Origin: Gonatopus flavifemur
Lineage: Eukaryota > Arthropoda > Insecta > Hymenoptera > Dryinidae
Assembly (NCBI GenBank): GCA_018340375.1
Contig: JAFFJZ010000003.1
Span: 19,344,001-19,408,000 of the forward strand
Direction: 5' to 3'
Length of the DNA stretch: 64,000 nt
In this document: one piece after another, positions 48,001 through 61,629 of the stretch
Position numbering within the stretch: position 1 is the first letter of the stretch
Layout: each line of letters opens with the position of its first letter
Program-made: the position numbers and the translations under genes
The notes under the pieces: generated by a model
Database searches by the model: none
What the model was told of the DNA's origin: nothing
What the model saw: only the letters and a program-made list of their open reading frames with translations

Positions 48001-51000
48001 GAGAAAAAAATATACCACTTTTTCCTATCTTGCTTGCTAAACCAGGAACAGGAAGGTTTGTAAAATGGATTCTTATTTATAAAAATACGAGAGATTACGA
48101 ATGAATAACTGAATTTTACTATACGCTTTATAAAATTCAACGTTTCAAATTTCAATCCTACCTATGACTTTTTCTACAATATTTGTAATTTTCTGTATTT
48201 TTGTGTAAACATTCATTTTACAAACCTCCCTGTTTCTAATTCATTAAGAAAAGTAACAAAAAAACTCATATTTTCGAGCGGTATTTTTCTCCATGTACGA
48301 GAAAGGAAAATTTACTAATATTTGGATGGCCAGAAATCAAGTGCGAGAGCCATTTGTAGTTGTTACAGTAAGCTGCAAAAGCGAGAAATGTAGTTGCCAC
48401 AGCAAAAAGCTACTAAACAGCTAAAACAGCACTTATTGCAGCCGTAGCAGCAAGAGAGGTGAAAATTCTGAAAATTCAGGAAAAAGTCGCTTCGGAAAAT
48501 TACAAGCAGTTTTTCTGAATTTTCAGTAGGAATTTTCCACACACTTCTCTTCAATTCGCTTTTTACAATTTATTATCGTAGAAAATTTCCTATTTTATTG
48601 AATCTAATAGACCGTCGATTACGCAATCGCATATTCAACTCTATGAATTTTTGAATTATAGACATATGCGTCAAGTGGTCTAAAAATACTGAGTAATCAT
48701 ACCTTGTCATAACAATGAAGTATTTGTTGTTCTTAAGTCTCCAAGGTGCTGATTAGTTGTAATTTTATACTGAGGTATTATGATCGTGTAAAACAGTTCA
48801 TGGTGTATTAACGTCATCAAATCCACTCAACGTCATTCTTCTTTCTTTGAATACTGCAAAATGATGAAACAAATTATTCAAATTCTTGACAACTGAGATG
48901 TACAGAACTAGCAATCATCCAGAAAATACCCCAGCAAACATTTTTCCCCTCAACATTTCAAACATTCATTTTGTTCTCTGAATGCTAACAGAAAGTTCCC
49001 TGATGCCTCGATTTCGGAAATCTTTTGGATATCTTCCTGATAAGGGATCTGGAAGTGATCAGAGAGTTGACTTGAATCACATTCCGATGATTTCCAGATC
49101 TCACAAGAAAGACTACAAAAAGATTCCTGAAATCCAGAGAACATAACGAATGTTTGAAATGTTGAGGGAAAATATGTCCACTGGGACCAAGTTTACAATG
49201 CTTTGAACAACTCCGAATTTGAATGACATATATTTTTGTAGCATAATAACTTGATTCAAGCGTAAATCCTCACGAGAGAGTTCGGTGAATGCTCGTATAC
49301 TTGTGGTTCAAATATATCCCAAAAATACAATGTAAATATGCTAATATCTAATATAAAATTTTTACTGTGCAATTATCCCAAGAGAACACGAAGTTCTGGA
49401 GAACGTTTAATGTGCAGAGATTCAGGGTAGATTGCAAAAATTCAAACGTTCAACGAACCGTCATTGAGCGTATAACGATTTAAACTCAATCTAAAATCCA
49501 TACTGGGTTGAATATTGCACGGTACATTAACAAATGAATGAAATTTCTTACACGTGTACCGAAAACTCATTCGCTATCCAATGATTGGAATTTTCCGGTT
49601 ACTGTGCACAGGATAATTCCGTTATCAAAGCCTTTAATTTATAATATTCATAGCCAAGTTTCTCTCGTTTCGACCGAGTAGGTACAGAATGGAGATGCAC
49701 GATATTTTCCTGATATCGATATTTCATATACAATTTTGATAAAGTTTCGATCGATATCTTGAATGAAATTCGATATAAAGTCGACGACGTTTTTATAAAA
49801 AATCCAATCAATTTTCCATTTCATATTAAATACAAATCAATAGTGTCTGTTTTTTTATACAGTTTTCTATAATATGCGAACAAAGTAATGTTGGGTAGAG
49901 TATTCTCTGTTTGCAACATTTATTTAATCTTAATCTATAATCTTCGAGACAACTTGTGACAATTTCAAAGGTTTTAGTTTCAGAGCTCGTATCGGTCCCA
50001 TCGAGGGTGTCTTACATAGGTCCAAGCTAGAAATATAGTGCAGGCCCTGACGATAAATGCGCGTGATAATCCTCTTTAAAGCCTATAAGGGCAACCAGAA
50101 CTGGGCCTCAAATAAAATAAACCCACACAGCACTTTTGGTCTTCAAGATATCTTGAGGAACTGTTTAGAAAAGTTTAAAAAGTCTTATCCTTAAGATGTC
50201 TGAAACAGTTCTTAAAGATATCTAAAAGATATCTTGCAGAAGATCTAAGACTCTTCTTCCGAGACTATACCTTTGAGGCATCTTATGGAAATCTTTTAGA
50301 AATAAGAACCGTTTTGGATCTCTTGAAGATATCTTTTCATGTTGCATGGGACTCCTTAAATTTGGCTTGAGATATCTTTTAGAACTGAAATGCTGTGTGG
50401 GGAGACGTCGAGTTTGGCTCTAACTGCCGCTAAGAATCAATTTCCACAAGGGTAATTTTTCTATCTCTTTTCGGAACATTCGTATTAGTGTGACTGTGAT
50501 GATTTCAAATTACTGTAAGCATTCATCCGTTACTAGAATAGAAAAAAAATCAACCATACCAAATGACACGTGTTTTTTCATATAATCTCATGTGCGGCAT
50601 AACTGAACAATAAAGATGGAATGCCTATTGAAAACTTTGATTGATGAATCAAAAATATCAATTATATCGAGACAATAAAATGTAACATATGTTGGTTTGA
50701 ATTTTGAAAGAGGACCCACATAATGAAAACGTAATGATCGTTTGTAATCTCAATTATACACAATTCATACATGTTGAGAAGTCACATTCTTATGAATATA
50801 GGATCAATTGTATGGTGCGAAATGTAACTCCAACAGGTATAGAGTTCTGTTAAAAAGTGATGACCGGGAGAGAGGGAGGGATAGTGACGAAAGATTCCAA
50901 TGTATAATCCAATCCCATTTGAAAGGCGCAATTCCCTTCTGTCTTATAAGTTTTCTACAGATGGCAGATTATCGACATTGAGATTCATTGCCAGCTCGTT

Positions 51001-54000
51001 TGAAAGTGGTATATTTCTAAATTTCTACAATATTTCGGTGGAAAATTCCTACCGAAAAATCAGAAAAAGTGACATGAATTCAATAAAAATGTCAACACTG
51101 GATGAATTCTGCACAACTTCTGTTCTACTGAAATTTCAAAGATTCATTTATCCCTATTCGAAGTCATACCAAGCATGGTTTGACCCAGATCGGTTCTAGA
51201 TCTCATGATGCCATGTAGGTAGGCCCTAGTTTACATGGGTCAACCATAACCACATTCTTTCTGGTCCTAGCTGGAACTCAGCTAGGTTTCCTCAATAGGG
51301 AAGAGTTCATAAAGTGAAATGGAAAACAAAAAGGCGTGTTTCATTCGAGCGCATCGATAAGTAAATCACATCGCAATGTGAGAACATGCAAAATGTCAGA
51401 CAGACTATAAAGCTTTTGGAAGAAGAAAAAGAATGCTGAGATAAAAGGAAGTTTTCTAACCGCAGAATTCATGGGAACTTTTTCTCCGGTAAAGGCTTGA
51501 AATAAACAGTGAAATTACATTAAGATTAGATACATTTCATTACAACTTCATTCGCATGTATCAGATAATCGGATCAGTATCATTACAGTGACATACAAAA
51601 ACAAACTGTCTCACTTGAAAATTCTGAACAGAGCCGAGGATGTAGATTCATTAGTTGCACAATTTTGTTGCACAAATATATTCTGTGTTTATCGTTGCGT
51701 TTGCAAGTTGTCTATAAACCACCCTCGTAGCACCACAGTCCTAGAAGAATTCTTGACAAATTCATAAAGAACACATTCAGTTCGATTTTCCAATTCAACT
51801 TTCCATTCAATATTTCATGAAATATTATTGTGGTATCTGAATAAAACTGAAGCTCCTTTTCAATCCTGCACTGTTTACCCTCATTTCCCAGTAAATTCCC
51901 GGTAAAGTATGGAAAACTCCTAACACATGTATGTGTTAATTCCTTCCGAACATTTATGTAAAATTTCCCATATAAATTTCTTACACTGTGCTGAAAATGC
52001 CAGGCAGATTCGGACAGAAAATAATTGTCAGACTTTGAACGGTTGGAAAAAAGTTGTGAATTTTACACACAAAATTTGAAAGCAATTAACAAATACTTTT
52101 GTGTATCAAATTTACCACAGATTTTGGAAGATTCGAAACAAATTTTGTATGAAAACAATTTCAAGATAATATTGTGTCTGAATTTCAATGAAATGTGTGT
52201 TAATTGCTTCCAAACTTTTGTATTAAAATAAATACAAATATTTTGTACGGTGCAGAAAATCCGGTCAAAAATTGACAAAATTTCTACCTGGTTTCGTCCG
52301 GAATCACCGAATCGGAATATCCTATCGAAACCTCAGAACATTTTTTCTGTCAGTTTTTGATAGGATATTATTCTATGTTTAGTGATTTCGGACAAAACCA
52401 GTTAGAAATTTTGTCAGTTCTTGACCAGATTTCCTGGGAAACCGTTCAAAGCCTGACAAGTATTTTGTGTCTGGATCTGCCTGGCATTTTCAGCAGGGAA
52501 ATCTCCCTATAAGTCTATTAAAAATACTCCATAGAGTCGAAAACTTGTATATTCATACGTTGTACATTCATTTTCACAATCAAAATTCGGGATGGACTCT
52601 AGAAATCATAGAATTTTGTTCAACACGTTAGAACGTTTATGTGCCATTCCTGGCACCACTGTTACGCTAAACAAGACTTTGATTGAAATAAACGCAAAGA
52701 AACTTTTTGGTTGGCTAAAATAAAATTTGTTTAGAAAAAATAAAGTTTATTTGTTAGTAAGGAACTAATTTTTCAGTCTGTCCAGCAAAATTTTGTTTGT
52801 CTGGAACAAACGTTGTCTCAGTATAAAGTCGTATCCTTGGTGCAATTATTCATTTCGTCAATATATTTATGCTGGTTCGGAAGAAAAAATTTATTGAATC
52901 CATTCCTTAATTCATTGTGATATAAGGATCAAATATTCACATAATAACACTATTTACTTCTGTATGTAATTCTTGAAATTAGGTCAACATTTTTTGCTAC
53001 AAGCGTAAAATAACTTCAGATCCAGTAGCAGATTATGAGTGTGAGAGGTCCTTGTTTTTTCTTTATCCTGTTTTGCATCGTGTCCTTGAATCAGGACCGT
53101 GCACTTAGTCAGCCCTACGAAGACCTGCATGTTTCATATATATCATCAGTATCAGTTTACGCACAGAAGTTCGAAAAATTCGTTCACTCCTCTGCATGAG
53201 ACAAAATGACGAATTTTTGACCCTCTACGATTTTTTCGTAGTCAAATTTTTAGGGAGGGTATGATGAATCTTCTTGTTTTTTTTTTTCTATGAATTTGTA
53301 CGAATATTTGGGGATCCCTTGATGCTATACGGAGAAAAATGTGGGTTGGAAATATGGGAATTTTTAATAAAAAAACTGAGAATACTTTTCAACATCTCTG
53401 AGTATTTCTGAAATTTTCAATAAAGATAGGAAGATTTACATTTTTGTTGAATTTTACTCGAAAAACAATGAAAAACTGTTGATACTTAACCAACAATGGA
53501 AAAAAAATATGATCCTTCCATATGTCGCGTATGAATTTTTACAAAGTGAATAATAAGATTTCGAAATTTTGCTACTCACTTTGTGAAACTTCCTGCGCAA
53601 CTTTTGAGAAAGTTCTATTTCTTTGCTATTATTTGTCAAGTATTCATAAGTTTTTATAGTTTAAAATTCAACAAAAATATGAATCTTGATTGAAAATTCC
53701 AGAAATACTCTCAGATTTTTATTCAAGTTCACTATATTTTTAACCTGCATTTTTCTCAGTGCACACAAATTTAAATTCCACAAAAGATTTTTGTACATGA
53801 CGGACAGGTTTATGTTGTAAAAACTATATTGAAATGTGTATAAACTGTATGTAATTTCAAAAATGTTTCCGTTCAGGTGTTCTCTTCCCGTTAAATAGCG
53901 CTTGTCTTTACATAAATGATGCAAGGTTGCCAACATTCAGGGGCCATGTTGCTCTAAAATGTTCTAAATAGATCCTTGTTTTGTACAATAAATATCGATG

Positions 54001-57000
54001 AAAATTAGATAGTTTCTTTGTTTAAAATACTTTATCTCGTTGACGATAGGCATCGCTAATTTCGACCAAAGGAAGAACAAACAAAAAGAGCTTGAATTGG
54101 AGTAGATTGTATAATTTCTTAGAACCGTTTCAATTGTATCCACACAAATGGTTCGATACCGATACGTTTCTATAAAACTGATATCTAGTTTTTATATATT
54201 CCTATCAGACCTCGAATAAAGTACGTAGCAATTACTATAATAAAATCGAATACAAATAAAGTTACTGTGCATCATAAAATTATTCATTCCAATGTTTACG
54301 AAAACGGTTTGCACATAGCGAGATACAATTTTGATTATCTTTTTTGCCATGTTTCGAAATGATACATAATTCAATATAGTTTATATATAATTTGGCAAAT
54401 TTTCTCACTCGGGTAGCTTGACCTTCGCCCAGGAAAAAGTTAGGTCTTAACATTAAATATAACAGTCGCGTAAAACAGTCCTTTTCTGTGCCAATTCGAT
54501 AATCATTCGATAAGAGTTGTTTAGGACTGCCGAGTTTTTACAAAATTCAATTTCACGCTGAGGAATTCAATTTTTTAGACTGAAAGGAACTTTTCTTTGC
54601 CCTCATTCTAATAAATCTTGTTTGCAGTGGAAACAAATTCAGTTAAATGGGAAAATTTTTCATTAGATTGGAACGGAAAATTCTCAAATTGAAACAGGAA
54701 TTTAATCTCTTGAATTCGAAGGATATGATTTCAATCCAATGAAATGAATTATTTTTTCCATCGGAGATTCCACAAGATTTATCAGAATGAGGGCAAAGAA
54801 TTATGACTTAATTATTCTGTAACTATCCTGACCTACGGGATTGCTATAAAGAGCGATATTTTTATTCTATTCAAGCCCGTTTGAATATTTTGGAAGAAAC
54901 AATTTAAGTGACTTGACAATTTTTACTTGTAGAACGGAATAGTTATATAACAGTTACACAGTTATAAATAGATAATTATTGTAGAATCGATGAGTTAAAA
55001 AAATGCAAAATCGAATTTTGTTAAAGATCTTTTGAAGAGGGATCGGATAGTCAGCTTCTCACTTGCCACCATCAATGAGATAGGGGTTTCGTTTGTGCGT
55101 CATGCAATGGATAGAACTGAATAATGCATTGGGAATATAACGGAAAAGTGGGACTTGGATTACATTTTCAATAGACTACTCAGTTTTATCGATCGAGTAA
55201 CGCGTAGCCTAAATATCCATTTCTCGCTATCTTTTAGGAACTCGGTGCTCCCCTTTTGCATTTCAAACAATTAAACATCACTTAAACGACACTTTATGGG
55301 AGTTGATTCTAGAACACTATGTTTTTCATACGCAAAGCTCGAATTTCGTTGTACCACGAATAACATCAGTATCTTCATACATATGAAAAATAGTTGGTAT
55401 ACTTTCCGTCGATGTTTCTTCCCTTTTTTCTCTGTTTCTTTGTCGTCATCTCTTAGAACGTATGCTTCCAGAAACCGTTTTCCATCTCGTTTCCATATCC
55501 GTTTACGGCCAACACACTAAATGTTTACATAATGAAATGAATTCGTTCTTATTCTGTTTTCTTCTTTATTGTTCTTGAGCAAAAACTTGAAAGAATGATC
55601 TTCTTCAAATAATCAAAGAAACCTTGAAGGAATTTGAATCTGATAAATTTTGAAAAACAAAATAAAAGTATGGTGTTTGACACGCAATTTCGAGACAAGA
55701 AATAATGTTCGCTAAATGGTTTCAAAGTACGAACTTTATTCCGATCTCCGAATTCGTGTAGAAATTCAATGATCCGAGAGAAATGGGAACCTCATACGCT
55801 CATGAGAAAAAGTTTCCATGAATAATATATCAAGTTCTCAACGTTTCCTCGAAAAGGAACTATTGGATTTTTGACTACAGAATTTTTACATAGATTTGAA
55901 GAATCACAATTTTTAACCGCATTTGATTTTCACAATTTCTGATTCTTTCTTGAGGTTGCTAATTTCAATTCTAGCGTTACATTTAATCAATTCAAATCAT
56001 TGGATTCTCCTTTGAGTAAATGAGGTTTTTTATGTATCATTTCATGCTGTAAGGAAGCGGGGAGGTCCATAATTTCATCCCGTTCAACAGCTCATCATTT
56101 TCAACACATTGCTATTGATAGTCCAATGCCTGGAATCATTTAGCGATCAAACAATAATCTGGTACAAAAAATCAGTTGTTACTCAACTTTTTAATAGACA
56201 GATAAATATGCAGGATGGTCTTTTCGAGATGTCCTTTCGCTTCGTTATATTCGTAATAATCTTCTACAACGCAGAAGCCCTAAACAAATTTCTCAGAATG
56301 TTTGAAACTACCATAATGGGAATTTTGATTTGAAACATACTTTTATCGCATGAAGATGTTTTTAATTCAGGAATATAATGCTGAACAATTTATTATTCTG
56401 TATTGTTTGTTCAAGGACTTGAGAGAGAGCGAGAAATCCAAGATGAAGAACTTGTCTAAATTTATATCGAGAAATAGGAAAATCGGTAAACTCCCTCCAG
56501 TGTATCCCAACGGCTGGTTCGCTTTGACAGAGAGCTCGGAGATAAAGAGAGGCAAAGTCAAACATATATCAGCATTGGGGGAAAATTTCGCGGTTTTCAG
56601 GTAAGTTGATTGGAAAACTTGATACAAGATTTTTAGTTGATTGACTTCAGTTTATTGTCCCCGCTTAAAGAAGCCTCAGATCGAATTTTCTCATATGTAA
56701 GCTCTTGTAAGCGTTTATCGTTATCTCAACAAACACAACGTCTAAGACTTGAAAAATATCGCACAAGACGTATTTTAGATACCTATCACATTGTAAAAAG
56801 TCCAACTGTCCGACCAGAAATTTAGAACAGGCGCAGTACTGTACCAGTACAGGCCAAGATTGGCAGGGTACTGGCATTTGTCTGGGATGATAACGCTTTT
56901 CTGTGCTGGAAATTTAGTATTCATACTATTATTCTATGTGACAAATTACTAATCCTATACGCCTATAGCCAAGTGCTGGAGATCCAATACTGGCACTGTA

Positions 57001-59498
57001 TTGCATCTCTTGCCAATATTAGCATAATTCAAATTTTTCTGATTGGATGAATGTGGCTGCATTTTACTTAAAAACTTGACTGAAACTCAGTATTTTCTAT
57101 TGTGTCGGCATTTGTTTTCGGTGCTTACTTTCAGTTATCGAAACAGGGCTGGTTTTTACTGCTTCTTAAAAATCAACTAATATTTAGGATGAAAGTAAGT
57201 TTCACTTTTCATTATTTAGATATCTAAAAGACGTCTTATGCAACATATTTCGTCAAGTTCCAGACATCGTGATTATGGAAATCGAGTGATTAACCCATAA
57301 AAATCCGGTTTTTATCGTCACTTGGCTCAAAAGAATGTACAAAAACCACCCCTACTATGACCTCCTCTCCGGCCTTTCCTAGAACACTTTCTGGACATTC
57401 TTGGAAATTATTTGTCCAATTTTCAGCTTATTTTTTATTGACTCGAATCCACTACGGTAGCTAAGGGCGGTATGCACAGTCCGATCTGGAACATTCTACA
57501 TTTCTTGTCAGCCTTTTATGGAGATTTTAAGATTATGAACTTTGAGAATATATTATTATAATTCTCTATTAAAAATAATGTAGATTCATAAAATTTAAGG
57601 ATTATGCCTCTGTAAATAGTTTCGTAACGCGTGTTATTCAATTCCAGTTGAATTTTTCTAACAGTGTATTTCATCTTCCAAATTAGAACTAAAAGAGGAA
57701 TCGTTAACATCCTAGACGCTTATTGTCCTCATCTTGGTGCGAACATGGCCGAGGGTGGTCAAGTTAAAGGAGATTGTTTGGAATGTCCCTTTCACGGTTG
57801 GACATTTCGTGGCAGCGATGGACGATGCGACAGAATACCTTATTCCGAGAAAAGTATGATCTTGGAATATCTACGAAAGTTTAATTACAATTATGTGACT
57901 TTTTCGGGGGAGCTAAAAACCAGCAAATCTTTACACTTGTCATGCATATCGGGTCCGATAGATAATAGACCGGGTCTATTAATATTTAGAAAAATGACAG
58001 TCAATTAAAATTCACTAAAAATTCGTAGTCGATGTATTAACAATTGATAGTTTCACTATGAAAAATACCAATGAACCTATCAACTGTTAATATTTTGACT
58101 ACGAATTTTTGGTAGACTCACAACGAATATTTTTCTAAACGTTGATAAATTCTTTCTAAATATTAATAGATCCGGTCTTTCCGTGTGATTTTTATTCATA
58201 TAATCAGTAGCATTTCATTTTCAGTACCTCTCATAGCAAAAACAAAAGCCTGGAAAAGTTGTGAAGTCAATGGTATAATATTCGTTTGGTACCACGCCGA
58301 AGAAGCGGAACCCAGTTGGCAACCTCAGTCTCATCCGTTGATATCCAGCGGAGCTTGGCGATGTCATGGACGTAATGAATTTCTGATCAACTGTCACATA
58401 CAGGTGTGTTGATATAATTGCAAGATTACAATGAGAAAAGTCAATGACAATTGAAGGGCTGGATCGAATAATCGGTTGTAAGCGTGACTTTTTGTCTGGT
58501 GCGTCTGAAAGTATACAGTAAATATACCTACATTTTCGCGTAAACATATTCAATAGTTTTGTGTATTAATTTCACACAAAATTCTTGAATATAGTACACA
58601 AAAATGTGTATTATAGAAATGTGGGGTCTCTCATCCCGAATGGGAAATTCTCCCAAATAAAATATGTTATAATTATATATAAAATCTTCACATGGAATAA
58701 GTGGCAGGGTCGTTATAGAAAATACGAATACTTTTATCGATCTAAAACATAAGCGGATAATACATATTACATATTGTATTTTTGTAGGAAATACCAGAAA
58801 ATGGTGCTGATATAGCTCACTTGAGCGAGGTACACGGACCGTTTATATTCTTAGTCAAATGGATGCCATGGTTAATTCATCATTCCTGGACAGAAGTGGC
58901 TTGGGCACCGTACTGCACCATCTTACCAGACACGACAAACGATCAGGACACAGAAAATGCGTCAAAAGAAAAGCTTCCCAACGTCACAGTGAGCGAAGAA
59001 AATCCACCATCGCCGACAACCGAATATAAAGATTTTAATTTAGAAGAAATTCCCGAAACGGACAACAGAAAACAATACAAACACAGAGCCGCTATGCACT
59101 TACGTCACAGTGTAATATTATTCAACAAAATCTCTTTATTAGATTTACACGTGACCGTATCTCAAATTGGACCAGGCTACGTGGAATTGAGGCTCGATAC
59201 TGCTCTGGGCCCTATGTATTTATTACAAACCGTCACACCGGTAGAACCATTGCTTCAGAAAGTAACGCATCAAATATTCTCTTCTCCTATTCTCGCACCT
59301 TATACGAAAATAGTATTCCTAGGAATGTCTTTAATGTTCGAAAGAGATGTAGCTGTTTGGAATCACAAGCGCTTCGAACGACAACCGATTCTCGTTTCCG
59401 AAGATCGTACGATCCTCGCTTATCGACGATGGTATTCACAGTTTTATTCCCCACGGAGTCCCACTTACGAAGATTCCATGAAATCTCTCAATTGGTGA
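45086..59498 (+). CDS. nvd: Neverland: Rieske-type cholesterol 7-desaturase
   Basis: It catalyses the first step of ecdysteroid synthesis, cholesterol to 7-dehydrocholesterol, in steroid-making cells. Exons: 45086-45166, 56416-56600, 57687-57853, 58225-58403, 58788-59498, phases 0, 2, 1, 0, giving 440 residues, the normal family length. The first exon encodes only [20 protein letters not shown] plus WRITWIK, an N-terminal membrane anchor. The Rieske ligands are intact: C102-P-H104 and C122-P-F-H125 (spacing CxH-x17-CxxH) in [10 protein letters not shown]...ECPFHGW. The mononuclear iron site is D212-IA-H215-LSEV-H220. [11 protein letters not shown] precedes the Rieske domain. For exon 2, acceptor 56414-56415 has the better pyrimidine tract; one at 56369-56370 would add 15 residues. 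No frame damage. Intron 1 is 11.2 kb. Confidence 0.93.
46511..46893 (+). CDS. Possible small nested gene or exon pair (weak)
   Basis: After a pyrimidine-rich stretch ending GTCAAG, an open frame reads [20 protein letters not shown] (from about 46527). After an acceptor-like GTGATCAG at 46748-46755, a second frame reads [20 protein letters not shown], then a lysine-rich tail ending IVIVNC and TGA at 46891-46893. Neither segment looks like random AT-rich translation, and the second is varied in composition. I recognise no family, cannot find a start exon, and the donor is unclear (GTGTAC near 46643). It lies in neverland intron 1. Confidence 0.15.
47994..48299. mobile_element. 306-bp element with GTACACGGAGAAAAA ends
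   Basis: GTACACGGAGAAAAA at 47994 and TTTTTCTCCATGTAC ending at 48299 are inverted. AACAGGAAGGTTTGTAAAAT / ATTTTACAAACCTCCCTGTT form inner arms. In neverland intron 1. Confidence 0.7.
48929..49185. mobile_element. 257-bp foldback element
   Basis: CCCAGCAAACATTTTTCCCC-TCAACATTTCAAACATTC at the left, mirrored by GAATGTTTGAAATGTTGAGG...CCACTGGG at the right. TTCTCTGAATG and CCAGAGAAC continue the arms. Confidence 0.75.
50122..50402. mobile_element. 281-bp element with CCCACACAGCAC ends
   Basis: CCCACACAGCACTTTTGG and AAATGCTGTGTGGGG are inverted. The interior is rich in AAGATATCTT palindromes, like the 16729-17865 foldback. Confidence 0.7.
51991..52493. mobile_element. 503-bp foldback element
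   Basis: CTGAAAATGCCAGGCAGATT (51991) and its mirror near 52470-52493, then TCAGACTTTGAACGGTT against AACCGTTCAAAGCCTGA, then inner ACAAAATTTCTACCTGGTTT against the ACCAGTTAGAAATTTTGTC mirror. Confidence 0.75.
54565..54800. mobile_element. Intact copy of the element split at 23152-24140
   Basis: CCCTCATTCTAATAAATCTT near the left pairs with AAGATTTATCAGAATGAGGG at the right. AAATTGAAACAGGAATTTAA spans the point where the 23-kb copy is interrupted. Confidence 0.7.
58015..58115. mobile_element. 101-bp hairpin in a neverland intron
   Basis: CTAAAAATTCGTAGTC and GACTACGAATTTTTGGTAG are inverted, and TTAACAATTGATAG/CTATCAACTGTTAA continue the stem. Loop about 25 bp. In the 57854-58224 intron. 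Confidence 0.75.
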
Positions 59499-59761
59499 GA
59501 ATCTCAAACTCTTGTACTTGTTGCTACTTAAAATCTTAGTTTTCAAATTAATGACTTCATTTTTAATTAGAACTCAACGAAGAAATGTAATGTGCACTGC
59601 GTAAGATATTGAACCAGTATATTTAAAATGAGAAAACAAGGGATTACGAATGGGAAATATTATTTATGATGTAACTTGGATGTATTGAAATTCAAAAATT
59701 TTTGAGAATTCATGTGTGTATGTTTGCACGAGTGGACAAAAGTACTATGAGAACATTTTTA

Positions 59762-59767
59762 AATAAA
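59762..59767 (+). terminator. nvd: Candidate polyadenylation signal of neverland
   Basis: AATAAA lies 264 bp after the stop codon in AT-rich DNA. No other good candidate is closer. Confidence 0.4.
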
Positions 59768-59799
59768 CTTTTGTTAATTATCAATTCATTTTACATTTA

Positions 59800-60576
59800 A
59801 CAAGAAAATGATTTATCGTAAACTATCGTTCATTTTAATTCCTAACTCCTCTTTTATTCGAACAACGCGGTTATTGTATTTAATCACATATCATTACATT
59901 TAGAATTCAATGAATATGTTTTTACAGAAATCTAACACATGTACATTTTAAACTATTTTTTGGCATAAACCGCAACATTTCAAGACATGTCTTAATCTGA
60001 GAAAGAGTTCTCAATAAGCTTGAGAGCTTTATTCAAAATTCTTGTCCAATTCTTGTGCTGCATGGTATGGTAGAAGCATAAACAACATTTAGTTATTATA
60101 TTATTTCATCATAAAATGTTTTCATTAATCATGTGATACTACTTAAGAATGAGGATAACTGAGAGTGTATTTTTTATTCCACTTAAACATACTATCAGGT
60201 GAAATTTTTGGCTGTGTTTTTGAATGTAAGATTGAATACCCAATATCGCATCTGACGTGGTTTCTTGAAAAGGAAATCCTCCCAGATTCTTCTTTTTTGT
60301 TTGAATTTACAGTAGAAAATTCATAAGAGCATTCTGATGGGAAAAGAATTGGTCTAAGAAATTTTTGTCAAGATTATAAAACTTACGTTCAGTGAAAAAT
60401 ATACATGTACTGCTGCTGGACAAGTTGAAAAGTCGACGAAAACGATTTTCTTACGAAATGGTATTGAAAAATATTATTTCAATAAATGTTAAGACATTTT
60501 TAACGTAAAATGATCATTCTCTTTCCGATTCCGTAAAAAAAATTCCAACTTCTTTGTTATTGGCACTGAGGGAAAC
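59800..60576. other. Gene-free interval downstream of neverland
   Basis: No exon, clear repeat or RNA gene seen. Confidence 0.4.
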
Positions 60577-61145
60577 GACATCCCAGGCTCGTAATGCCAA
60601 GACTGATAATTGCACCATGGTTAGCCTAGCCTTGGCCGATGAGTGGCTCGCCATAGCTGACTGAGCGTTGATAGAGTCTTGGACACCAATGTTAGGATCA
60701 AGCATATTCCGTCGTGTTTGATTTAGCCTTGACCAATGTTTGACCCGTCATAGTTCATCAAACCTTGATAGTGTCTTGAACATCAGTGCTAGGACCAAGC
60801 ATATTATCATCCTAAACATTGACCTAGCTTAATAACATTGTTGGTAATTAGGCCACACCCGGTGATAACAAGCATTGATAACAGCTTGGTAACATTGTTG
60901 GCCATCAAGCTACACCCGGTGATGACTAGCATTGACTCGAACTTGTCACCAAGTTTGGTCAATTACTCAAATGTGAATGTTCAATCAAACTTGGACGCCA
61001 ATAAAAAATCTATTTCACTCATTCAGCCTGAATTAGTATTGTAACAATATCGATTGCAAGCATAGACCCAATATTGAATTTTAATATTGAACCAAGCTTG
61101 GATGCCAAGTCTAGTTTGGTGCCAATGTTAGCATACCTGGGATGC
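60577..61145. mobile_element. 570-bp repeat element with GCATCCCAGG-like ends
   Basis: ACATCCCAGGCTCGTAATGC at the left and the mirror TACCTGGGATGCG at the right. The interior is a patchwork of TTGGTAACATTGTTGG, ACACCCGGTGATAAC and AAGCTTGGATGCCAAG blocks. Related to 39395-39660. Confidence 0.6.
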
Positions 61146-61629
61146 GTTTGTTCATTCAGAACAATACAAGGGAAAACAGCACTTAAGTCGATACAAGGGT
61201 ATTTGGCTTGTAAAAGCGCCCGCATCGTGTGTTCGTCTCACAAGCGAAGAAACACCTCAACTCCCAAGTCGAGTGATGCAGATCATCATTGCTCATTAAC
61301 CCTCTGCCTACACACTGGTTCACACTAACCCAGAGAGCTTGTGAATTCTTGGAAAAATTGTTATTTCATTTATTGTCCTCGACTTGTTAAATATTACATG
61401 GTGATGTTGTTGAGGGTTTTGGTGATCTTTTTCTCGTTGTAACGTAGCGCCCAGCTCGAGCAATTTACAACGAAAGAAAAACTTATGTTCCGATTTATTT
61501 CGAATTCTTGTATTCAAGGCTGATCTTCGACACTTTTACAAATCAAGAAGAACCTATGTCGATTTAGAACGAGCGTTTTCTCACGCCAAATACAACTCTT
61601 CCAACACTTAGGTCTTTTTTCATCAGGGA

